This document shows positions 25,777 through 32,763 of a DNA stretch of 39,034 bases, piece after piece. The position numbers and the translations under genes are program-made. How positions within the stretch are numbered: position 1 is the stretch's first letter; every line of letters begins with the position of its first letter. The notes beneath the pieces were generated by a model. The model saw nothing but the letters and a program-made list of their open reading frames with translations. It made no database searches and was not told where the DNA came from. This DNA comes from an uncultured Lachnospiraceae bacterium (GTDB lineage Bacteria; Bacillota; Clostridia; Lachnospirales; Lachnospiraceae), in NCBI GenBank assembly GCA_949472775.1, contig CASWVG010000023.1, positions 1-39,034 on the forward strand, written 5' to 3'.

Positions 25777-26349
25777 GATGGTAATCATGAAGCGCGTCCC
25801 TGTGAGATTCCTTCTTATAAAGAGCGGGAGTGGCACGGCGGCATCGTGTACTGTGAGGAGGAATATCCGAATTTATTGTTTGCGAAGGATGGAGAGATAT
25901 ATGATTTCGATGGGAAAAAGGGGATTGTGATCGGGGGCGCATACAGTGTAGACAAGGAGCTTCGCATTATGTCCGGGATGCCATGGTATGCCAGCGAGCA
26001 GCCCTCTCTCGCAATCAGAAGTTATGTGGAGGCACAACTGCAAAAAAAGTGTGACTGGACGGTGGATTATGTACTTTCACATACCTGTCCAAGACATCTG
26101 GAGCTGACAGATTTGTTTCTTGATTTTATCACGCAAAAAGAGGTTGATAAGAGCACGGAAAACTGGTTGAGTAAACTACATGAAAAGCCGCATTATGAGA
26201 AATGGTATTTCGGACATTTTCGCGGAGAGCGTATGTATCATAGCGCAGAGATGCTCTATGATACCATAAAGGTGTTGGGCGGTGACAATTATCTGCAAAT
26301 AGGCAGGCACTTTTCGGTTATGGAGAAAGGGGAGTGGCGGGTAAAGTAG
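25777..26349 (+). pseudogene. Calcineurin-like metallophosphoesterase, 5'-truncated remnant
   Basis: The readable frame begins DGNHEARPCEIPSYKERE at 25777 and runs to TAG 26347-26349. GNHE is the third metal motif of calcineurin-like phosphoesterases, and later parts fit too: VIGGAYSVDK, the VLSHTCP segment and KWYFGHFRGE near the C-terminus supply the remaining metal histidines. What is missing is the first 70-80 residues with the DxH and GDxxD motifs, without which the enzyme cannot work. The break lies within about 15 bases of the terminator of the previous operon, which suggests a deletion joined these sequences. A GTG at 25846 gives a 167-residue frame but lacks the GNHE motif and a convincing start. 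Confidence 0.78.
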
Positions 26350-26439
26350 TATGAGTGGCGCAAAGATATCCCAGAGGAGTATGAGGAGCTGTTTGTCTAT
26401 GATATTGGAATGGATATCAATATGAGCTGCGAGTTGTAA
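26350..26439 (+). pseudogene. Short coding-like remnant after the phosphoesterase fragment
   Basis: Directly after the TAG, in the same frame, 29 residues are readable (EWRKDIPEEYEELFVYDIG) before TAA 26437-26439. The composition is protein-like but there is no start. It may be a further scrap of a neighbouring gene. The following 139 bases to the macrodomain start show nothing else clear. Confidence 0.3.
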
Positions 26440-26578
26440 AATGAGTGGGAATGCGTGGGTGGGTGTGGTATGATGGAGGGGCAGGTGATTAGAGTGTGGT
26501 TTTGAGGATGCGAAGAAGAATGTGGGATGGGGGAAAATTTATTATTTGAATCGATTAGGAAAATCAGGAGGACGAAAA

Positions 26579-27097
26579 ATGTTAAAGACAGTGCTGGGTG
26601 ACATCACAAAGATCATGGACGTACAGGCAATCGTCAATGCGGCAAATTCAAGCCTGCTCGGTGGTGGAGGCGTGGATGGGGCGATCCACAGGGCGGCGGG
26701 ACTGCAGCTTCTGGAAGAGTGCCGGACGCTTCACGGCTGCCCGACGGGGGAGGCAAAGCTGACAAAAGGTTACAATCTGCCATGCGACTACGTCATCCAC
26801 ACGGTCGGACCTGTCTGGCATGGAGGCACAAACGGAGAGCCGGAAAAGCTCGCCTCCTGCTATGATCAGTCGTTAAAGGTTGCGATGGAGAACGGGATCC
26901 GCACGGTTGCGTTTCCCTCCATTTCAACCGGGATTTACGGGTATCCCGTGGAGAAGGCGGCTAAGGTGGCTGTCGAGGCAGTCTGTCGGTTTCTGGAGCA
27001 GTTTCCGAATGCGATTGACATGGTTGAGTGGGTGTTGTTTGACGACAGGACATACGCAGTATATGAGGCGGAAGTTCATAAAACAGAATTGATCTGA
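26579..27097 (+). CDS. Macrodomain protein, probable O-acetyl-ADP-ribose deacetylase
   Basis: A 172-residue single macrodomain. ATG 26579 sits behind CAGGAGGACGAAA; the in-frame start at 26522 has no site. Key motifs: GDITKI near the N-terminus, catalytic Asn region [20 protein letters not shown] with the loop that holds the distal ribose, VIHTVGPVW, and [17 protein letters not shown] for the diphosphate. This is the MacroD/YmdB class, which removes acetyl from O-acetyl-ADP-ribose or ADP-ribose from protein. Free-standing copies are common. The neighbours (phosphoesterase, unknown proteins, WYL regulator) hint at a stress or conflict context, but no ADP-ribosyltransferase partner is recognised. 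Confidence 0.93.
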   Translation: MLKTVLGDITKIMDVQAIVNAANSSLLGGGGVDGAIHRAAGLQLLEECRTLHGCPTGEAKLTKGYNLPCDYVIHTVGPVWHGGTNGEPEKLASCYDQSLKVAMENGIRTVAFPSISTGIYGYPVEKAAKVAVEAVCRFLEQFPNAIDMVEWVLFDDRTYAVYEAEVHKTELI

Positions 27098-27162
27098 CAG
27101 GTGATGGAATACGCAGGGCAGGTGGGTGTGTCTTATCGCCGGAAATGAGGGAGGTCGTCTTG

Positions 27163-27837
27163 ATGAAAATATACTGCATGTCTGACATTCACGGCTGTAT
27201 CGCAGAATTTGAATATGCCCTGTCGCTGATTGACGGGCAGATGAACAGCCCGGATACCCGGCTGGTTCTTCTAGGCGACTATGTACACGGTCCAGACAGC
27301 TATGCGGTGCTTGATAAGATTATAAGCCTGCAAAATAAGTGGGGCTGTGACAAGGTCATTGCACTTATGGGAAACCACGAAGATATGGTCTGTGACGGGC
27401 GGTGGCGGATCGAACAGGACGATGAGGATTCCGAGGCGAAAGAGGATGAGTATATCGCATGGATGCAGAATCTGCCCAGATACTATACGGAAGGGAATAC
27501 CATATTTGTACATGCCGGGATTGATGAGGAAGCGGAAGATTTGTGGGAGTGGGGAACGGACGATTACACTTTCACGGAGAAGTATCCGGCGCAGACGGGG
27601 AAATTTTACGGGGATTGGAAGATTGTGGCGGGACATGTGGGGACCATGGTGATTTCTGATGATCCTTGGTTCCATGACATTTATTATGACGGGGAAGCGC
27701 ATTATTACATAGATGGGACAGTAGATGTCAGCGGCAGGCTTCCTGTGCTGATGGTGGATACCGAAAAGGATTTGTATTACCGGGTGACGGAGTCGGGAAA
27801 CTGGCTGATTCTGCCTTATGGCGAAGAGAACGCGTAG
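27163..27837 (+). CDS. Calcineurin-like metallophosphoesterase (PPP-type serine/threonine phosphatase-like)
   Basis: A 224-residue enzyme with ATG 27163 behind GGGAGG. Metal motifs run in order: MSDIHG (residues 6-11 or so), LLGDYVHGPDS, MGNHEDMV, IFVHAGI, VAGHVGT, and a final YYIDGT. The second motif is one residue shorter than the canonical GDYVDRGPDS and lacks the Asp-Arg pair; the metal Asp itself (GD) is kept. It should hydrolyse phosphomonoesters or nucleotides such as Ap4A, or protein phosphate; the true substrate is unknown. It is the only intact one of three phosphoesterase sequences between 25.7 and 29.8 kb. Confidence 0.88.
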   Translation: MKIYCMSDIHGCIAEFEYALSLIDGQMNSPDTRLVLLGDYVHGPDSYAVLDKIISLQNKWGCDKVIALMGNHEDMVCDGRWRIEQDDEDSEAKEDEYIAWMQNLPRYYTEGNTIFVHAGIDEEAEDLWEWGTDDYTFTEKYPAQTGKFYGDWKIVAGHVGTMVISDDPWFHDIYYDGEAHYYIDGTVDVSGRLPVLMVDTEKDLYYRVTESGNWLILPYGEENA

Positions 27838-27924
27838 ATATATTATTATGATAGGAGCAATGGTATCTGCAAAGACTCAAAGGGCATAAGCACCTGATTG
27901 TGGAAAACCATGAAAGAGGCATTT

Positions 27925-28620
27925 ATGGATTATTTATACGATTTTAGGAGAGGCATAATTTTGAAAAAACGTGATAGAGGAAGGTGGAATAATTGGGATA
28001 AATGGAATGTTTTATATAAAACTTTAGCCTATGAATTATCTTCGAGTCGTGATGTCGAAAGCTATGGATATGTGAGAGATCGAGTTTTTGGCTATTTTAG
28101 AGATTACAAAAAATATATATGCGGTGCTGTAACTTTAGATATTATGAATGGATGGTGGTTTTGTTTTAAAACTCTATTTAACATAAATACTAGTAGAAAT
28201 AGCGTTGAAACAAAAAAGTTTCTTTTAAGATTAAGTGACCAGATAGAAAAAATTGATGAGGAAGAGATGCTAATCAATGTTATTTGTAAAAACTATAGTA
28301 TCACAGAAGCGGAAATAAAGTCACTTCTTAGTTTTCTCAAAGTTGTATATACGATTGGTAATATCAGCCCTGCCAGTAGAAATCCAAAAGCTGATAAGTT
28401 TGATAGTTGGGAGTATAAATTGTTTGTATCGGGTTCAATAGATCATACAGATTTAGATTATATGGAATATTTTTGTTTTGAGGATTATTCTAAAGATAGA
28501 AAATGGTGGACTGATTTAGAAAAAAGTAATGATAAGAAAAAGGTAATATTAGAATATATGAATAGCAGAACAAATTTAATAACAGAGCGTGGTAAAAAAG
28601 TAGTAAATAGATGTAAATAG
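27925..28620 (+). CDS. Unrecognised AT-rich protein
   Basis: A 231-residue protein I cannot assign. ATG 27925 has AGAGG five bases upstream; ATG 27910 is an alternative without a site. It is rich in Lys, Tyr, Trp and Asp (WNNWDKWNVLYKTLAYEL, MNGWWFCFKTLF), has no membrane helix and looks like a soluble mostly helical protein. Base composition and codon use (AAA, ATA, TTA, AGA) are far more AT-rich than the genes on either side, the strongest single sign of recent transfer in this part of the window. No catalytic motif stands out. Its end is followed by 114 bases of AT-rich DNA with a promoter-like site. Confidence 0.7.
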   Translation: MDYLYDFRRGIILKKRDRGRWNNWDKWNVLYKTLAYELSSSRDVESYGYVRDRVFGYFRDYKKYICGAVTLDIMNGWWFCFKTLFNINTSRNSVETKKFLLRLSDQIEKIDEEEMLINVICKNYSITEAEIKSLLSFLKVVYTIGNISPASRNPKADKFDSWEYKLFVSGSIDHTDLDYMEYFCFEDYSKDRKWWTDLEKSNDKKKVILEYMNSRTNLITERGKKVVNRCK

Positions 28621-28649
28621 ATATTATACATAATGAATTTATCTAAAAA

Positions 28650-28680
28650 CTCAAAAATTTGAGCACGCCCCTTGTATAAT
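28650..28680 (+). promoter_or_regulatory. Candidate -10 with adjacent inverted repeat
   Basis: TATAAT (28675-28680) lies 54 bases before ATG 28735. The inverted repeat CTCAAA-AA-TTTGAG (28650-28663) covers where the -35 should be, and no good -35 is present. This could be an operator or an activator-dependent promoter. Confidence 0.35.
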
Positions 28681-28734
28681 GAACCCATAAATGCAATGTT
28701 TATGGATTCCAATACAGAGAAGGAGCGTGATTTT

Positions 28735-29445
28735 ATGAGCAACAATATTTATGAACCGATCAGAAAAAAGGTGGAAGAGTGGCTGTGGTATGATGAGAAC
28801 CAGCCAAGCGGCAATTATTTTGCCAACATGGAGGAGCATGACAGATTCCGAAGTCTGCACGACAGGGACTGTATGCTGACCGGCGGGGATTTGAAGGCGG
28901 ATACGTTATTCAGTTTGTGGACACCGCTCCGACACACGATTGTGCGGTTAAACGACAGGGAGACGATCCGGTCTGTCGGGGATATCTCCAAAAAATATGT
29001 GTTCCTGCAGGATTTTATCAAAGGGGACAATATAGAAAAACTGCTGCCGGAAACAGAGTCGATCGTACATAAACTCAGCGAACTGTTTGAACGGGGAATG
29101 GGCAGGGAAAACGTGTTTCTGCTTCCCGAAAGGCAGCTAAACTGTGCCAGAGCGAGGAAACCTTACTGTGACTATGTTCCAGTGATGCTGCTTGAGGCAT
29201 TTCCGGGCGGCGTCTTTTCAGAGTATTGGGACAGCCCGGAAGCATATCTGCGGTGGATTGATGAGGAGCATATGGAAGCGTTCTTTGACGGCGGCATTTC
29301 CCCGGAACACGTCAAAGATTTAAGCGGATCTGGGGATGTACGCATCTCCTTTGCGCCGGAGGGCGTGGAGGCGATGGAGCGGATGATTGAAAATTATATC
29401 GCTGTCTTGAAAGAACGGAAACGGTATTTTGGTCAGGCGGAATAA
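28735..29445 (+). CDS. Hypothetical protein of unknown family
   Basis: A 236-residue soluble acidic protein. ATG 28735 follows AGAAGGAGCGTG at a good distance, so the longer frame from 28672 is rejected. It opens with an amphipathic helix (EPIRKKVEEWLWYDENQ) and contains ADTLFSLWTPLRHTIVRLN, then KYVFLQDFIKGDNIEKLLP, and a C-terminal helix EAMERMIENYIAVLKERKR. No signal peptide, membrane segment or known catalytic motif is visible. Codon use is GC-moderate, like the chromosome and unlike the preceding AT-rich gene. It may be a member of an uncharacterised Lachnospiraceae family; I do not recognise it. Confidence 0.72.
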   Translation: MSNNIYEPIRKKVEEWLWYDENQPSGNYFANMEEHDRFRSLHDRDCMLTGGDLKADTLFSLWTPLRHTIVRLNDRETIRSVGDISKKYVFLQDFIKGDNIEKLLPETESIVHKLSELFERGMGRENVFLLPERQLNCARARKPYCDYVPVMLLEAFPGGVFSEYWDSPEAYLRWIDEEHMEAFFDGGISPEHVKDLSGSGDVRISFAPEGVEAMERMIENYIAVLKERKRYFGQAE

Positions 29446-29463
29446 GGAGGAAGAATGAGATAA

Positions 29464-29727
29464 CGTCCAAACGTTATTTTTATCTTGGGTAACCACGATT
29501 TTGTGATGTATTCTCTGATGAAAACGCTGGCGGTGGAGATCACGGAGGAAAATTATGATAAGCAGTTGTCAGCAGACATCATGCGCGACTTTAACTTGTG
29601 ACTGTCGGACGGCGGCGGGGTGACGGCGGAACAATTCCGGGAGCTGGAGCCTTTGGAAATGGCGGATATTCTCGATTACATAGCAGGGGCATCCCTGTAT
29701 GAAGTGATCTATGTGGATGGCTTATAA
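29464..29727 (+). pseudogene. Metallophosphoesterase remnant with internal TGA
   Basis: Starting at 29464 the frame reads RPNVIFILGNHDFVMYSLM, which contains the GNHD metal motif of calcineurin-like phosphoesterases in its usual setting, and continues coding-like to TAA 29725-29727. It is interrupted by TGA in DFNL-stop-LSDGG, where one base change from TGG (Trp) would restore it. A TAA lies immediately before the first residue. Neither the N-terminal metal motifs nor the C-terminal histidines remain. It is a middle fragment of a different family member than the other two in this region. Confidence 0.72.
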
Positions 29728-29799
29728 CAGCGGCGAAGGGACAACATGACGTGGAGAGATGAGACGAAAAGGGAAAACACAAGGAATGGGAGATATCAT

Positions 29800-31053
29800 A
29801 TGGCGAAAGGTAATTTAAAGAATGAGTCAAAAAAAGTGTCTAAAGAGAGTAACCCTAAAAAACTGCCCAACCTCTCCGCGCCGGAGAATACCATACGATT
29901 GCTTGAGTATCTCAAAAAGCATACGGACAAGGAGCATCCGTTGAGGTCGGTAAAGGATGTGCAGAAAGAGTTCAATGACAAAGAGTTGCATTTTGGTTCG
30001 GATAATACGATCCGTAAATTTTATCGGAACATTGCCGATGCCTATAATCTGGATGAAGAGCAGCATCCCCTTCCGCAGCAGCATTGGAGAATTGTATATG
30101 ACGGCTATGTAAAATTATATGGGGACGGGGAAGAGGAGGAAGGGCTTTCCGGGGAAGACGATTCTGACGAATGGGAGGAAGACAGAGAAAAGTTCAGCAA
30201 TTTATATTATGTGCCGGAATTTTCCTATGAGGAAATTGACGCGCTGATCGAAGCGGTGCAGCTTTCCCGCACACTTTCTGAGGAAGAGACAGAACATATT
30301 ATCTCGACGCTGGAGGAGAAATTCACGTCTAAATATTATCGGAAGGGCGCGAGGAGAGTCTGCAAGATAAACGGAAAAGGGTGCTGTGAAAAAGGCACGT
30401 TACGGGAAAACCTGCTCACGATCTAGCAGGCGATCATGGACGGTGTTCAGATCACATACCGCTTCAACGGTTATAACCGGGACAAGAAGCTTGCGCCGAT
30501 GCGGGATTATAAAAGATATGCCAGCCCTTATTATATTGTGGCAAATGACGGGCGGTATTATCTGATGGCGGCAAATGAGGCGCATAAGGATGAGGGCGCC
30601 TATATTGTGCGGATCGACCTGATGACGGAGGTGGAGATCCCGGAACGGAATGAGAAATCAGGGAAAAAGGGCATCCCGGCGATTCCGAAAAGAGAGGTTG
30701 CCGGACTGCCGCGTGAATGGGATGAAAATTTTTCGATGCAGCATGTCAACATGTCCTATGGCGCGCCGATTTCGATCACGATTCGCGTAAAAAACAGAAA
30801 GAAAGAAGACGGATGTACACCGATTGATCCTGTCTATACCTTTCTGCACGATTATTTTGGGGACACTTATCGGTTTGTTCGTGTGGACGAAAACGATCCG
30901 GATTATGACATTGTCACGGTAACGTGCACGAGCTTTGGCATGGAAAATTTCGTGATGCAGTATGCCGACAGGATGGAGGTGTTGTCGCCGCCGGAATTGC
31001 GGGAAAAAATCCGGGATAAAGTGAAGGCGCTGGCGGAGCGGTACCGGGATTAG
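29800..31053 (+). pseudogene. WYL-domain transcriptional regulator broken by an in-frame amber codon
   Basis: One frame from ATG 29800 (GGGAG upstream) to TAG 31051-31053, interrupted once by TAG at 30424-30426. The first part has a DeoR/HTH-like segment (ENTIRLLEYLKKHTDKEHPL then SVKDVQKEF) and an acidic linker; the second part resumes in the same frame with QAIMDGVQITYRFNGYN and the WYL core YASPYYIVANDGRYYLMAAN, then the C-terminal WCX-like region. A complete protein would have about 417 residues. The first 208 residues could still be made and would keep the DNA-binding part without the ligand domain. WYL regulators often govern defence or DNA-damage genes; the target here is unknown. Confidence 0.82.
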
Positions 31054-31068
31054 TTGATACTCGGCGGC

Positions 31069-32649
31069 TTATAAAAAGGTGTCCGTGGCAAGACAGCTCA
31101 AAAGCTCCCATGCGGCGTCGCGCTCCCGTTTCTGCTCCGGGTTCAGCTCCTCATAGGGGCAGAGCATGGGGTGCTGTCTTGCAAAATCGTCACGGGCAGG
31201 TCCGTAAGTCCAGTTGTAGAACGTATAAAAGCGCAGCCAGCGGGAATGGTCAAGCTTGCGGTACATCTCACGCATGGAATCTGACTTTTTATTTTTGACA
31301 TATTCTTCATTTGCCGCTTTGATGATAGAGGGAGTAACCTCCGTGATTGTCTCATCATTTAGAAGAACGCGTATTTTCATTATAATGTGATCCGCTGCGG
31401 CGATTTTGGATTCACGGTGGATGGTATCCAGATCTTCCCAGCCGAGCGTGGGGTAGGAGACGGACTGGCGGAACAGGTCGTTGATTGCGACAGCGGCTTT
31501 GTTCAAGGCGGTGCGCATAATCTGATTCGGCGTATAGATATCTTCGTTCGCGCCGAAAAAAGATACACTGGGTGCTTTCTGACTGCTGCGCAGATGGATC
31601 TGACCCTTTATCTTATAGTAGCTGTTTAATCTCCAGAATATGTTCCAGCCGTCCGGCTCGTCATCCGTACAGATGATGATGCGGTCGGCACGCTCCAGAA
31701 GATCGGCGCATTGTTCCCACAAATCATCGTGAAAAATAAGAGAGTCCATCGTCTCAGATTCCCGGTTCAGCGAAAATGTCTTGTGCAGATGGCTGTGCAT
31801 GGAGAGAAAGACGCTGGCGTCTCCGAAAATATGGTAGGCGACATGCTGATCGATGGAGATGATATTCGTCAGGATGGCACGTTCCAGAATGCAGCGTCCG
31901 TAATTTCCAAAGCCGATGATCACGATGGTATTTTCAGAACTGCATAGTGGTCTGGAGCGCCAGTATTGTCTGGCGCAGCAGTCATAACTGTGGAAAAAAC
32001 GGATATTCCCGGAGAGGGAGTCACGCCCGTTCGTTGTTCTGGCGTAAACTTCCACGGGCAGGGTATGTAAGTTGGTGGCACGGCTGTTTACGCCAATATC
32101 ATTTTCCTTCATAAGAAAAATTTTGCATCTGGCACCGGTATTTTTCTTGTGTGATACAATTCTGGCAGGGGAAGCGCTGATAAACAGACAGGGATAGTCC
32201 GGAAGTTCCATCTGTTCTGTTTTCTTTTCGCCGAAAATGATTATGGCGTCGGGATCTTCTTTGCAGATATTGTCAGCCAGCGTGCCGGCTTCTATTCCAT
32301 AGTCCGCAAAATAATACCAGTTCTTTTTCCGTTGCAGACCGAGCAGGAAAAAGGGGAGCCCTTCGCTTGTGACAAAGGAGATCACGGCGCCAAATAATGT
32401 CATCATAATGCCGGCAGACAGTAAGAGAAAAACGGCTCCTACCGCGTGTCCGAGAGGCGTTACGGGCGTTAGGTCACCATAACCGACGGTCGTCAATGTA
32501 ACGAGAGAATACCAGCAGGCGTCGCCGAAAGAGCGGATGGTTGCGGCACTGTCGGCATGCTCGGACAGATAGAGGATAAATAATAAACCAATGTATAAGA
32601 TAAACAGAAATATGGTTATGCGTAGATATATTTTATGGTTTCGCTTCAT
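31069..32649 (-). CDS. Two-TM potassium channel with TrkA/RCK-like cytosolic domains
   Basis: A 526-residue channel with ATG 32649 behind GGAGG. Two membrane helices (about 10-28 and 70-95) flank a pore loop with the selectivity filter TVGYGD (residues 54-59), the hallmark of K+ channels. The cytosolic part holds two nucleotide-binding-like domains; the second opens TIVIIGFGNYGRCILER, a GxGxxG Rossmann motif as in TrkA-N, and the first is more divergent. The length exceeds simple channels such as MthK (about 340), and the C-terminal 150 residues (LGWEDLDTIHRESKIAAADH) have no domain I recognise. It converges on the WYL gene and has an AT-rich upstream region with a -10-like box at 32698-32703. 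Confidence 0.88.
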   Translation of the reverse strand: MKRNHKIYLRITIFLFILYIGLLFILYLSEHADSAATIRSFGDACWYSLVTLTTVGYGDLTPVTPLGHAVGAVFLLLSAGIMMTLFGAVISFVTSEGLPFFLLGLQRKKNWYYFADYGIEAGTLADNICKEDPDAIIIFGEKKTEQMELPDYPCLFISASPARIVSHKKNTGARCKIFLMKENDIGVNSRATNLHTLPVEVYARTTNGRDSLSGNIRFFHSYDCCARQYWRSRPLCSSENTIVIIGFGNYGRCILERAILTNIISIDQHVAYHIFGDASVFLSMHSHLHKTFSLNRESETMDSLIFHDDLWEQCADLLERADRIIICTDDEPDGWNIFWRLNSYYKIKGQIHLRSSQKAPSVSFFGANEDIYTPNQIMRTALNKAAVAINDLFRQSVSYPTLGWEDLDTIHRESKIAAADHIIMKIRVLLNDETITEVTPSIIKAANEEYVKNKKSDSMREMYRKLDHSRWLRFYTFYNWTYGPARDDFARQHPMLCPYEELNPEQKRERDAAWELLSCLATDTFL

Positions 32650-32697
32650 AAAACGCTACCTCCTTTGCCATATTGTTCTGGAAGATATATAAAAAAT

Positions 32698-32703
32698 ATT
32701 ATA
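32698..32703 (-). promoter_or_regulatory. Possible -10 box of the potassium channel gene
   Basis: TATAAT on the minus strand, 49 bases upstream of the ATG at 32649, in an AT-rich stretch. No good -35 is visible, so this is a guess from position. Confidence 0.3.
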
Positions 32704-32763
32704 TACGGATGGAATCACTCTTTATTTCACTAATATCTCATATATAGGTATTATAAAACTTTA

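Noticed and set aside
25846..26349. A free-standing 167-residue gene starting at GTG 25846
   Set aside because: The same frame continues upstream with the conserved GNHE metal motif, so this is the tail of a truncated phosphoesterase, not a gene start.
26579..28620. DarT/DarG-like toxin-antitoxin pair (macrodomain plus nearby unknown protein)
   Set aside because: The macrodomain is the stand-alone MacroD/YmdB type, the unknown AT-rich protein shows no DarT motifs, and an unrelated phosphoesterase gene lies between.
29746..29799. Upstream start of the WYL gene at 29746
   Set aside because: No ribosome site there, and the residues added are not part of the helix-turn-helix; ATG 29800 has GGGAG upstream.
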